Source: Zygnema cylindricum
Taxonomy: Eukaryota > Streptophyta > Zygnematophyceae > Zygnematales > Zygnemataceae
Assembly (NCBI GenBank): GCA_037447655.1
Contig: JBBHKE010001593.1
Coordinates: forward strand, 8,807-72,806
Reading direction: 5' to 3'
Length of the DNA stretch: 64,000 nt
Below the pieces are notes generated by a model. That model did no database searches, had not been told where the DNA came from, and was given only the letters and a program-made list of their open reading frames with translations. Made by a program: the position numbers and the translations under genes. Positions within the stretch are counted from its first letter, which is position 1. The number at the start of each line of letters is the position of its first letter. Below are positions 32,901-44,726 of this stretch, in pieces.

Positions 32901-35900
32901 TAGCGCTTAATTGCGAGGCAATGGTCCATGAGATGAAACTTCTCCATTATCACCTGCATCCAATGTCTACCTCAAATTCGGTTAGGACCTCACATAAGTC
33001 AGTTGCAAATCGGATCATGCAAACCACATTTACATACATCATGTGACATGGAATACCATGAAATTTTTTTGCAGAGGACAGAGATTGCATAACAAACAAC
33101 TGTTTCAGCAGCATACCGGTCCCACTTATGTGACACTATAGCGATGAATGCTTTTGGCAAAAACCTTAACCTATTCTCATAATTGATACAGTTAAAACTT
33201 GTCCATATCATCCGTCTGACACCTTCCTCGAATCTAGAAATAATTGCTTTCCCATCAGAAAACACTGCCGTTTAACAGCACTCTCACCCGCTCTCCCTCT
33301 CCCTCTCCCTCTCCCTCTCCCTCTCCCTCTCCCCCCATTTATTCCAAAGTTAGCATCCAGAAATTCCCGTCAGTCTGAAAACTGAGTACTTACTTGCCAG
33401 CTAGCAAGATTCATTTTCGACGGAGAATGTACCCAAAAACAGAGAAAAATCTAAAGCAAGTTCTGGAAACACTTTCTGGAACACTGCCGAACGATCATAA
33501 TGATCTTACCCGTTTCAGATTATCTTTCGTACTTAACAATGTGAAAACATACACACCAAATGAGGCGTGAAAACTGCTGACTTTTTATACACCCTTCACA
33601 AACAGGCAACAAACGTTCAGTTTGTTGGTAACAAATCAATCACATCTTTTTGTAGATAGATACAAGTACAGAGAAGGATACAAAAGTTCCGATCAGATTT
33701 TTTAGCTCAGAAAAAAATATGGTAAGTGGGAACAGCACTTGGGGACAAACAACTATAAGGCTTAGACATGTTTGAGCTACTAGGATGACCAGAACCTGAA
33801 ATAAAAAGAACAGGACCCAAAAAAAAGCCCTTCCTCAAAGACAGCATTTCATACTTGCCCAAATCAAGACGGGTGTTACATATCAAAAGAGCACCCTCAG
33901 TTAAAGCTAGCCTTTAACAATCATGAGTCAATGTGTGCAGAAAAAAAGTCGGATATAACCTAAAGAGCATCCGCGTAGAGCAAACCTTTAACAACCATGG
34001 GTCAATGCCTGCAGAGAAAAAAAACGGATATAAGGTAAAGAGCAACCCTCAGGGTAGAGCTAACCTTTAACAACCGTGGGTCAATGTGTGCACAAAAATA
34101 GATGGATATACTGTAGAGAGCACCCTCGGATAGAGCTAACCTTCAACAATCGTGAGTCAACGTGTGAAGCTGCCGTCTTGACCATTTTCTCCAAAGCCTC
34201 TGTTCGACCACGTCCAAGGTCCAGCAGAGCCGCTGAAGCTGCTGCCGGATCCTTCTGTTGAGCACTTGTCCATTCTTGCTCCTGACAGCATCTGGTCACA
34301 AATACCGATACCATAAAATCAGAGGGCAGTTGGGCATAGAAGTTTGAAAATACTCGGGGCCCAACTTGATTGCTAACAGCTAGAAGGAAGGTGATATTCT
34401 TTTGTTGTGCACTTGTCTATTCCTGCTCCTAACAGCATCTGCTCACAAGTACCAAAACCATGAAAACATATTTTATTACACTGGGAATCGCTATTAATGT
34501 TGAAGAATCTAGAGCATTTGGGGTTTATTTTAGTGTTATTAATTGTGATTTGGGTCCAAGCGATATGAACTAGTTCCAGTCGCTTACAAAATCAGAATTG
34601 AGAAAAACTAGTATAACCAATGCCATGCATATGTTCACAGGCCAAAAAAAAGAACAGCACCAAATTAGTGTTGACTTTTATTTTCTAGAACACACCGAAG
34701 TCCTGAGCACACCAGGCAAGGTGGGGAAGAAAAGAGGAAAAAATGGACGTGAGCCTGTTTAAGGACATAGTTAAATTTGTTTGCAGTTTACTTTTGCACA
34801 CAACCAACAAATGATTTCACTAGTTTTTGTGGACCTCAACTGGCGCTTTGAATCAGAATAAACTCAATTTTTTAAGTCCAACTGAACCAGCTTATTCTGC
34901 AAAAATGTTTCTCACAAAGGCAACATGATGCACAAAATCGGCCGAAAAAGCAAATTGCTAGAATTTCAGCATATTTCAGACCAAAAAGTGGGAAAAGGGA
35001 CACTGGAGGGACAGGGTGGTTTGAGCATTTTCTAATCAGTCCTGTTTTCCCATAAAAATTTCAGCATTTTACATACTGAAATGCACTTCAGCGTTTCCGT
35101 GGAAACAGCAGTAAAGCTGACCTTTTTGATTCACACTAATGACGCAGCAACAATGGTAACCTTCTAAACCTTGCATCTAAGAAATCGCGTTATTCTCACG
35201 TAATTCATGACGACCAAGTTAATTAAGATGATTCCTTTGTTTAAAACGAGAAATCACAGTCATCATGAACAACAGCACATGTGCAGATAAACATCCCAAC
35301 CAGGTAAAGCTGCCCAGATACTACCGAGTTGCCTAAGAATTCAAAAATGAACTGGATTTTCCACCACACCTACGCAAAAAGTTGATGGACTTTCCGGCCC
35401 GAAGAACAGTCATTCCAAGACTGGTGGGAAAAAATCCTGGCAGCATCCCCTTCTCCAACCTGTACAATTGGCCCCACAGGAACAACAAAAGTTAAAAAAA
35501 AAAAGATAATAAGGTGAATGTGCATTCCCCCCTTTCCCCCGTGCATTTGCAGATTTGCAGATGGTAGACAAAATTGAGAAAAAAATATAATAGTGCAAGC
35601 TGTTTCGTAAACATTAGCTCTTTCTATTGTCTTCTAATTGCCTCTCGAGTTTATTTCAACCTGAAATATATTGAAAAACTATTGGTGACAGTCATGATTA
35701 GATGTTACTAGTCGCAATCTGTAGAGGATTTCCATCGACATAGCAAGACAAAAAACTTAAACCTGCATAACTGCATGCCTAGAGAACAGTGAAACAAACC
35801 TCTCATGAAAATTCGTATATCATTACATGCATTCCATTGTAGGGATCACTTTGAAACTTCAACCTCAGGGACTTATTTCTGAAAAGAATAGTCTGCATAT

Positions 35901-38900
35901 CTCTTCAAGTGATATGCATTTTCTCTTCCACAAAGCCAGTCGTTACTGTAATGTATGATGAACAGTTAAATAGACACGAGAATGATTCTTTGACAATAAT
36001 TCAGAAGGCTTTCCATTGCGCTTAGTGGCTTACGGTTAGGAACAACCCCACCATCTTGCAAAGATGTGAGTGGGAACAAGTGGAAACCAGACACCAAATC
36101 TAAAGAATATCTTGAGTTAACCATATTGGAGCTTCAGGCATCCATTACAGACTGGCCTTGAATATCACAAATACATGGAAAGTCAGTCAGCTAAATCATG
36201 AATAAGTATTGGAGCGAAGAAATTATTAGCATGGGATTTATATTAGATTTCTTAATTATAATTCAGTTCTGACTGACGTGGCTGATTCTGAAAGGTTTAA
36301 AGAATTCGTGTTAAGAAAAAAACAATTAGAATCATGGATACTATTTTAAGTCGAGGGGTAAAATTTAGGGGCACTAATATAGTGTCATTGGCACTAATTA
36401 GCGATACACGGTGTACCATGCCAGCACTATCATATGTCATACACTTTAAAAACTTAACATTTAATAGTAAAAACCTTGCCAAGCAATTGTTGTTTGGTCC
36501 GTTTTATTCATTTCTAACAAACGCATGTGACAAATTGACTTCAATTCTACAAAAAGTACTTCAATCAAGCCCAAACGTTTTAGACGAAGCTGTCATACCT
36601 GTACATATTTTGCCATAATCGATCCTCACTCACTCGTGTGCAAGTCACGACAAAAAACTCATTGAACGGGTCCCGTAAGACACCTTCCCAAACCCAATTC
36701 TGCAGGATCTCCAGTATGGGCACACAGCACGCTTTTAAAAGTTGCATAATTATCTTTTTACGCAGAGGATCACCATGGCGGAGCTGTAATTCAAGAGCTT
36801 CTGCAAGAGCACCGCCCTTCAGCTGCCTGCGCCAAAGCAAAAAGTTGCCTCGAAATCAGGAAACGGCTGGAAATAATGAGGCCCTAAGGGGGTAATTGCA
36901 CATTCAAGATTACTGGCACCAGTAATCGCAATAATCATACAACAAATTGTACAATTCGTACGCCTTTCTGTACGATAACTGCGATCATTGGCCAGTGGTA
37001 ACAAAAGCAATCGCGTATTAAGGATGCACAGTGCCAGCATTGGCAAGGCACTATTGCAAACAGGAGTTTACGATGAATGTTTATCGAACATCAATTCAGG
37101 GATGATCAATGTAGTGGAAATAGCATGGGTGACACAATAACGTAGAAGCTGCATGCTCACAAGTCCCTACGTCAAAGATCAAGGAAAAGAAATGGAGACC
37201 TGGGAAAGTGAACAAAAAGCACCCAAACAGTCAAAAACTGTCCACCTATCACAAACTTATGTTGACAACAATCCAGACAAGATACATTTTACCAGTTGCG
37301 GAAGTAATTATGACTCCTTAAAAAGAATCGTAAACCCACCTGCAGCGGTCGACAACAGCAGCCATGATGTGCATCCGTTGTAATGCCTCATATGATAGAA
37401 TTGATAGGCGAAGTAAAGACAAATACTTGACGCCAGAGTGTGTATCCACTGAGGATTCAGAACTATCAGCTGAGCCAGACCGATAGGGTGTCGGGATAGG
37501 GATATGTGTGCCTTTCTCAAGAGAAGTTAGAAATTGGCGGTAGTCGGCGAGTTTATTTTTCAGAGCAAAGCAAAATGCCTGCAAAGCAACTCACCAAGCT
37601 GTAGTACGGGAGAGTAGAAACAAAAGAAATAAAATACAATCACAATGCTAATGACCAGAATCCTTTGCTAGAAAAAGACAGATTTATGCCTATGCCATTT
37701 GTATGAAAACCTTCAAAAACGCACGTTTGGGTACTCAAAAGGTTGAATTTGAACAGATGGTGTGATGCTTTCCAAGCAAGAACATCACACCTGACCCAAC
37801 CATCAGATGATGTCATGTGACAATGTTTAATGTCGTTTTCTTGAAGCTTTTCATTCCACTTGAAAACTGAGTCAAGTTGCTCCTATGTCCCAGCTAATGC
37901 TAAAAAATCAACACTCGTAAATATCACTTAATCAGCCTATCTGCATCTAATTAACCAGTGGAGAAGGTAGCTAAAACCATCAATAGATGTAAAAATAAGC
38001 TACCTGCAAAAGCAGGAATTCCTTCAGACAGGAAGGATCAAGCGTTGCACAAATAGAATTCTGAAAACAATTAACACGCAATTAACACGCACTTGTTTCT
38101 GTGTTGTAGCCTGTTTTGCTTTGCCATTTCCAAATTTAATTGCCAAAGTGCTTTTTGAATTCACTAATCCTCAAGAAATACAATTTTTTTGCAGCAAACG
38201 GCACATTTTCCCACATTGCAGATCGCCATAGAGATTAATCACTCGAATTTGAATGATTCTGAACCAAAATCATAAATTATTGTTGATCAAGTTTACTGGT
38301 CCATGATATAAGCCACATGGCAAAACGTAAATAGTGTGGTTACATCTTAAAAAACGTTCACACTAATAAACCACTAACTCTAATAGTGTAGCATACCTGA
38401 ACAGTAACACCCATGCCTTCCAAAGAGCCTTCGTCCAGGGAGTCCACAAATGACTCCACCTTACGATACAAAAACCCGAGCTCACAAATCTCACTAACTT
38501 GGATCCTGTTCACAAAACCATAGACAATTTTTTCAGACAAGATCGCCAAGACTCTTCAAGCTTCCCTACCCCCCTCCCTCTCCCCCTCCCCCTCCCCCTC
38601 CTCCTCTTCCCCCCCCTTCCCCCTTCCGCTCCCCCTCGGCATATAGAGCAACATTTGCAGAGACTTGCTACGTGCTCACCTCACCTCCCTCACCTCCATT
38701 ACATCTCTCACCTCTCTCACCACTCTCACCTCCTTCACCTCTCACCTCTCACCTCCTTCAACTCTCACCTCTCTCCCCTCTCTCCCGCCTCTCACCTCTC
38801 CCACCTCTCTCCCCTCTCTCCCCTCTCTCACTTCCCTCACCTCCCTCACCTCTCTCACCTGCCCTCACCTGCCTCACCTCGCTACCTCTCTCACCTCCCT

Positions 38901-39334
38901 CGCCTCTCTCGCCTTTCTCACCTCTCTCATTCCTCTCACCTCTCTCACCTCTCTCACCTCTCTTTTCCTCACCTTATTGAGCGTGGAATGTCAAGGGTGT
39001 CACGAACCACATATGCATCTTTGCTTTCATCAAACTTGATCAGATCACCGTTGATTCCTTGGCAAGCATACAGGCAGGCCCTTACAAGCTGTTGTTCCAG
39101 CTCAGGTCGACCAATCAGAGAGGAGCTCAGTATTCCTGCGTGTTCACTACTGGCAACGTCTGGTAAGGAACTCCTTGAAAGAGGCAATGGTTGTAGTCCG
39201 AGTCCGTTTTCAAGAGAGGAGTCAAAATCATTTGACTGCTCGAGCAAGTTTTCAGCACGAGGAATGAAACCGTGCAGCTCATGTCCTCCAGTTTTAAAAA
39301 ATCCTGCAGCGCCATTACTTATAGGTCGCTCCAT
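29956..39334 (-). CDS. GCP3: Gamma-tubulin complex component 3 (GCP3)
   Basis: Thirteen exons on the minus strand: 39334-38973, 38505-38397, 38060-38004, 37578-37340, 36826-36599, 35459-35370, 34291-34141, 32953-32870, 32622-32553, 32172-32091, 31865-31364, 30676-30489, 30157-29956; phases close to give 787 aa (plant GCP3 is usually ~830-900). GCP3 is a core subunit of the gamma-tubulin complex that nucleates microtubules. Diagnostic segments are 'VRACLYACQGINGDLIKF', 'KYLSLLRLSILSYEALQRM', 'KGGALAEALELQLRHGDPL', 'FNEFFVV', 'LRAGKSINFLR', 'DHCLAIKRYLL' and 'GWQVFSLDYTVSLPL' with 'YRRIFNFLWRLNRV'. Oddities: the near-invariant GQGDF after 'CLAIKRYLL' reads VSRIDF; an exon-11 insert of ~60 basic/polar residues; a short C-end (SYFARLSEMVSTLF). 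The first-exon start is the first ATG; an upstream exon cannot be excluded. Introns carry MITEs and tandem repeats. Confidence 0.93.
32279..32481. mobile_element. MITE remnant in a GCP3 intron
   Basis: The left end TTGTCAATCACTATTAGAG and right end ACAGCAATAGGCCGTGTA are degenerate forms of the shared superfamily terminus. It lies in intron 9. Confidence 0.6.
33296..33332. repeat. (CCCTCT)n microsatellite
   Basis: Six or more perfect CTCTCC units in GCP3 intron 7. Confidence 0.9.
33897..34166 (-). repeat. ~80 bp tandem repeat derived from the end of GCP3 exon 7
   Basis: Three diverged copies in the intron (around 33903-33985, 33986-34060, 34061-34140) repeat the last ~25 bases of exon 7 plus its donor and ~50 bases of intron. 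Each has the sense 'TTGACYCAYGRTTGTTRAAG' followed by G(T/C)TAGC or GTTTGC. The true exon end is at 34141. Confidence 0.85.
36230..36415. mobile_element. MITE, family D copy in a GCP3 intron
   Basis: The right end ACTAATTAGCGATACACGGTGTA matches the superfamily. The body, including the CAGCCACGTCA stretch and TTTTACCCCTC, matches 56344-56480 in inverse orientation. The left boundary is approximate. Confidence 0.7.
38575..38970. repeat. CTCTCACCTC minisatellite next to the GCP3 exon 1 donor
   Basis: A degenerate array of 10-base-type units (CTCTCACCTC, CTCCCTCACC, and so on) with a C-rich start at 38575-38635. In the sense of GCP3 it reads (GAGAGGTGAGA)n, each unit repeating an AG/GTGAG donor-like site directly downstream of the exon 1 donor at 38973. 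Confidence 0.9.
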
Positions 39335-40330
39335 TTTTACAGGAAATAAATCAAGAAAAAAGGTAAGGAAAGGAAATGAGATTTTACCAAGTCGGTTCTA
39401 CTGCGGTGACAACGGACAATGTGAACGACTGAAACTGAATGGTGGACATGTGACACTGGAAACAATCTTTTGATAAAAATACGATTGGATGCAGTGCAAA
39501 ATGAGCTATTAGGAATATTTAAGGTTAAAAAGAGATACATATAAGAGGGTGTTTAGGGCCTGCCAGAGCTTCAAAGTGTTTCATTGTAGCTTTTCCATGG
39601 GCAATACGTGCTACGGAAGCCTTGAAATTCATAAAAAAAATAATGTCAAAGACTTCGAAAAGAAAATATAGCGCGTGAGCTATGGCTCTCGAGGTGGTCA
39701 GAAGCGGAAACACGCACATATTACTGCAGCGTGAATTGCTATCAGTGCATGTTTTTTCCCGCCACTTGGAAAACATTGTTTCTCCGTGCACACATGTCAG
39801 ATTATTCATCCAACGGTTACAGGGAAAGGTACAGTACAGTACAGTACTGTACTTTCCAGTTGACGATCTTCAAACGGATAACCGACAATGTACGTTGCAA
39901 AAAAACTTAGCCGACCCACGGTTGTAGTTTCGTATTGACAGGCAAATATCGATCTTTCTGTATGCCGAATTCGATATTCTGGGAGGATCATACCAGAGCG
40001 CCAATATCGTCAAGCAAAGTATACCCTGAATCGCCATGAGCGTAAATAACGGCGCTTGTACTACAGTCAGAGGTCGCAAAAGTCAAAATTTTAGATAACC
40101 GCAACCGACCGGTTTTTTTTTCCAAAATCCGAGTACCCGACGCCCGACTGGGTTATGTCACGCTTCTAAATTGTTAACCGTTACCCGAAACACGTTTACG
40201 AAAATAAAAGTTACCCGAAACTCGATTTCTCGCGACTACCCGTACCCGCCCGTACCCGAAAAAGCACAAAATTTAAAGGAAAAAAATAATCATGATGTCA
40301 TGTACTTCCACGATACCAAGAGTACAAAGT
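39335..40330. other. Intergenic upstream of GCP3; MITE half and ACCCGA repeats
   Basis: 39700-39850 resembles one half of a family C MITE (GAATTGCTATCAGTGCATG ... CGCCACTTGGAAAACATTG) ending in a GTACAGTACAGTACTGTAC palindrome. 40128-40265 holds about seven copies of ACCCGA/ACCCGT. No gene is seen. Confidence 0.5.
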
Positions 40331-41691
40331 AGTAGTGTTGGGTATCGAGGAACTTTTCGCGATATTCGATATATATATCGAATTTCAGGTACCCGATAAT
40401 CGATATATCGCTTCAATATATCGATTATACAAAATATCGCGAATTATCGCCAATATATCGTATTGCCAATATATCGAGGCAATAAAAAAAAAAAAATGAA
40501 ATTTTGTACAGGTCTCCATAGCATAGTTCAAAAGTAGGCATTTTTCTGGTAGGCCTTTGGTAGGCGCACAAAACTTGGCACAAAACTCGCGCAGAGTGGG
40601 CAAACTGTATGTGTGTGCGTTTGTGCACACTCTTGTACGAACGTACGAATCTGACGTATGATCATACTACAGCGCACGCCGCTGGACGAAATTTCCGCGA
40701 ACTGACACAGCGTAGGATGAGTTGTGTTATGGGCTTTTCATGTGATCTTCTTACATCGCTACTTTGATCAAAGACCGCCCAATCTTCCAAATCTGACGGT
40801 TTAAATAAAAAATACCTCAAAACTCACAGATTTTACTTTTTTGTCTGAATGTTTTTCAAAATTTAGACATGACGTTTAATTCTCTATCGATCGATGTGCA
40901 ACTCAACTCTTTTACTGTTTTTTTTCATTTTGCGACCAATACGATATGGGTCTTAAGGTTTTATTGTATGTTTTACATACAATAGGCATATTGTATGGGC
41001 CTACTTTCACCTACTTTTGAACTATGCTCCAGAGTCACGTGCCTTCGGACAAGGTGACCGTAAAATCTTTGCCGGATAGAAATACGGTTTTTTCTTGAAA
41101 GTCAGCAGAGTGAAGAAGATCTCTGGGGTACATTGACGCGGTACACTTGCGAAGTGCACGCACATAATTCGCAAGTACGGGTTTCCATACGAAAATGGTC
41201 GGTTTTCAAATCTTTGACGATTTTAGAGATTTGATCGCCAGTTTACAAGGAACCACTCATATCAAAACACGTATGTAAAAACTTGTTTACAGACGATACG
41301 CGATGTAACCCAAGCCTCTGTAATACATAAATTTTGCTGTCCGTACTATTACTGATACATCCTGATGTAACCATACCGCAAATAAGTAATTATATGAATT
41401 ACAGAATTAGTACTTTTTTGTCGGTTACATTTTGCGGCGTCTACCTTTAAGTCACGGAACGAAAATCATGTCGTACGTGGCGTATCAGACAATTTGTTTT
41501 TTTCGCTAAAATAACATAATATATTAAAAATTAAAATATTAAATTTAAAAAATACTATATATCGCGATATATATCGCGATGGTTTATATTGGTCTCCGTA
41601 CGATATATCGAAAAGTCTGCTAGATCGATATTCGATATATCGAATATCGAAATTATCGCGATATGAATTTACCCGATACCCAACACTACTA
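40331..41691. mobile_element. Non-autonomous DNA transposon with 17-18 bp inverted ends
   Basis: The left end TAGTAGTGTTGGGTATCG and right end CGATACCCAACACTACTA are inverted repeats about 1.36 kb apart. Both ends continue into ATATATCG/CGATAT-rich sequence (40360-40480 and 41560-41660). No transposase ORF. It contains a nested MITE (40524-41028). Confidence 0.75.
40524..41028. mobile_element. MITE, family E (nested)
   Basis: The left end CATAGTTCAAAAGTAGGC and right end CCTACTTTTGAACTATG are inverted repeats. Its relative is at 26471-26772. It lies wholly inside the larger element at 40331-41691 and so inserted later. Confidence 0.75.
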
Positions 41692-42254
41692 TTTTCACCT
41701 TATCGTACAAATCCCATATGCGGAAGTACAAAAAATGTAGACTTTAGAAGCGAACAATGGAACTTTCGGTGTTCGTACGCAAACCTAATACGAAACAGAA
41801 AAGAACAAATTTTCAGATTGTGTATGCACTATGTAGAATCTCACATTTAACGTGGCAATATTCTTCAGGTTGCCGCACTTAGAGTTTTGGCACAGTTTGG
41901 CAATGTCGTCCTATGGTACAGGCGGATGTCTGCCTAATCTTGTCATTTTTGCTTTTTACGAGCACCCACAGTTTCCATTGGTCAGCTGTGACGCACCGCC
42001 TCCTGGACGTTCTCATGTGTATTATACTATTATGTACGGTATATAATTATGGTACAGAAGGTGGAAATTTTGAAATAGCAAAAAATTAAAGGCGAAAATA
42101 GTTCACCCTGAATTCTTTTTTAACCCTTCCGCGCGGGCCTTTTCGTTCCCTTATTGTAAAGTTCGGTATCAAACTGTATCGTATTCCCTGATTTTCTTCC
42201 GCACTTTATACTTACAGTCAGTTGTAAGTTGTAACATCAGTATGAGAATATTCA

Positions 42255-42565
42255 AACAAAGCTGCTTTCCAGGTTCCGGGTGGTGCGTCATACAAACTAA
42301 AGCTTGTTGCAGTTCAAACTTGAAACTTCGAAGGTGGCTAGAAGATAATGGCAGGATAGTGGTCATATTTCCTCAAATATTTTGCAGACGTGATCTTTTC
42401 AAACAATATAAGAGACTGTCCTTTCCAGGTTGCGGGTGATCCTTCATCCAAACTAAAGCTTGCTGCTGTTCAAACTTGAAACTTCTAAGCAGTCTTGCAG
42501 GATAATGGGAGGACAGAGGACGCCATCTTTCCTAGATTAAATGCGTGGTGATGTTCAAGGAAGGT
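42255..42565 (+). repeat. ~165 bp tandem duplication upstream of the Agenet-ENT gene
   Basis: Two copies share TTTCCAGGTT, CAAACTAAAGCTTG and GTTCAAACTTGAAACTTC, at about 42268-42400 and 42421-42560. They sit in the presumed promoter/5' untranslated region. Confidence 0.8.
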
Positions 42566-42843
42566 TTCTAGAAGTTTGGCGACTTAGTAGTTCTGGCTCC
42601 AGTTTACTTTTCTGTGGCAAGCATGCCTGTTTTTGTTTTTGTATAGATTAAGAAAAGTTTTAGATTTTGAATCCCGTGTTCTATCAAAACGCTGTATTTA
42701 CCGAGACTTTAGCTTGTATATTGTAAATGATCCCTGTTTAAATTAGTTTACAGAAAGGTTATTTTGTTCATACAACTCCTGTCGACTAGAGAGGGGAAAG
42801 GAAAGGAAACTGAACCTTTTCTGTGGAAATCGGTTTTTTTGCA

Positions 42844-44726
42844 ATGAGGCAGAAAAAGCTTTCTGTAAACTCTTCAGTAGAGGTAACTAGTCTGGATCCT
42901 GGTTTTCTTGGTGCTTGGTATGAAGCCACCATACTATCACGTTCGAGCAAAACATACAAAATCAGATATAAGAATCTGATTGAAGAAGACAAAAAAACAC
43001 CATGTGTAGAAGATGTTGCGATAAGTTTCGTGCGTCCAATGCCACCAAAAATAATAGATAGTCCAGATATCTGGCTCCCTGGCCATGCTGTGGAGGCTTA
43101 TTGGAATGATGGCTGGTGGCAAGGAACAATAGATACTCGAGTGAGTAAAGACATATTTCGTGTCTATTTTCAGTACTCAGCCGAGCGTTTGGATATACCG
43201 CTAAAAGATTTAAGGACGGGACAAGTTTGGAATGGAGGCAAATGGACCATTGTTACAGAGGTGAGTGTATTTTGGTCTGTTTTGCGCTGGAGAGCATTTT
43301 TTGAAGTGTTACTGTTTTGTAGAACAAATGTTTAAGGCCCTAAGGTTTCGTTTCAGCTACTAGTCTGTTTATGAGCCTGTTTTAATTGCATTCCCGCCAA
43401 TTCTGTAAATTTCTTTGAACCAAGGAAGTTATTTAGTAATTGTTTTTGTGTTAGCTGTTTTCATATTTGAGCCGTGCACTATACTGTGTACGGCCATCAG
43501 TGTAAAGTTTTTTTTTGCCACTTATTACATCTTTTCTCCTGCACACTTATCGAATTGTTCATTCGACGGTTGCGATGGAAAGGCAAGATTTTCACCTTCC
43601 GATCGGCGGTCTCCAATTGAAAATTGGACAAGTGTGGAGAAATGATGAATTAAACAGCGAGAAATACCTTTACACTATTAGCTATACACGGTGTAGCCTC
43701 CTTTCTTACACTTAGCATCATATGTTTTTGTACATTGTCTTGCTTTATAAAATACTACTAAAGTGTTTGGAAAGCCTGTACATCTTGTTGCCAAACTAGT
43801 CAGTTGTGATGTATATTGGAAAAAATGACTCTTCAATTTTAACTGACACTAATGTCATATTTGTTTCCTGTTTGTTTGAAGGCACTCCATGATTTGTAGT
43901 GTATATTTTCCAATATATGTGTGTGTTTGTGTTTTTTTGGCTTGGTTGATATGTGCTTGTATTTTGTCCCCATTCACTGTCGTTCTTGTTATTTATGTTT
44001 CTGCATCTGTTTATTGCGCAGCTGTCTTCTCCTGCTGCAAAAACGAACAAGGTTGCCACCACCGCCTGTTTAACACCTAATGTAGTTTGGACTGTGAACA
44101 AGCTTGAAAGCAATCCTCCTATTTCTCCTCCTTCTAATACCTTTGAGAGGAAGCGGAGCAGAAGCGTGGCATCACTTGTGGAACCACAAATCTGCTCAGA
44201 TAAGCAGGAAAAGACCATTCCATTGTCCATTGATCTTGACTCTCTCCCAGGCAAGAGCAAGGTGATGAGAACTGAGGGCAACGATGTAAAAGTGCAATGG
44301 AAAAAGGATTGTGAAAATCATCAACAGCCAGTGGGGTTGTTTTCTGAGGTCCAACAGCCTTGCACGCCTAGTGAGTGTGGAGAATTGCCTGCAAACCAAC
44401 ACAGGCAACGGTGGTACAGTCATTCAGGAAGTATGTGGACTTCTCCGGTTCAAAGGAGGCAATGGGCAATAAAAGAGTGTTCCGGACCAGTTAAAACCAA
44501 CAATGTCGCGAGACCAGCTGCAATACATGCATACAGGGCTGTATTGAGGGCCTTCTATCAGGAAGGATCAGCACTTGACCTTGGGAAGTTGAAGGTCATG
44601 GCGGACCTTCGCATTGCTTTCAACATTCCGAATAGCTGTCATGTGGAGCTCTTGCAACTTCTACGTGACCCGCCTGTAGGTTGTTTTGATGATGTTGCAT
44701 CCTCTCATCTACTTCATGACCATTAA
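42844..44726 (+). CDS. Agenet (Tudor-like) and ENT domain protein
   Basis: Two exons, 42844-43260 and 44022-44726, phase 0 at the join (GAG|gtgagt and ttgcgcag|CTG), 373 aa. The start MRQKKLSVNSSVEV resembles the 'MRFKKGSKVEV' start of plant relatives. Residues ~10-130 form a tandem Agenet/Tudor-like pair: 'FLGAWYEATIL', 'YKIRYKNL', 'GHAVEAYWNDGWWQGTI' and 'FRVYFQYSAERLDIP'. After a Ser/Lys-rich linker, 'AAIHAYRAVLRAFYQEG', 'LKVMADLRIAF' and 'HVELLQLL' form an ENT domain. The order Agenet then ENT matches plant Tudor-like proteins such as At4g32440 rather than EMSY-like proteins (ENT first). Such proteins are chromatin readers in the nucleus. An upstream exon joined at the AG of GAGGCAG (42847-42853) is a less likely alternative. 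Confidence 0.88.
43482..43694. mobile_element. MITE, family C copy 3 (in an intron)
   Basis: It ends TACACTATTAGCTATACACGG-TGTA and starts TACTGTGTACGGCCATCAGT. The body has ACATCTTTTCTCCTGCACAC and its inverse, as in the other family C copies. Lies in the single intron of the Agenet-ENT gene. Confidence 0.75.

Noticed and set aside
33897-34166. CRISPR-like array
   Set aside because: The regularly spaced repeats are diverged, exon-derived and in a eukaryotic intron; no cas genes.
38499-39473. 324-codon plus-strand ORF
   Set aside because: It is antisense to GCP3 exons 1-2 and runs through the CTCTCACCTC minisatellite, giving Leu/Pro/Ser/His low-complexity protein; the GCP3 exons on the other strand explain the conserved parts.
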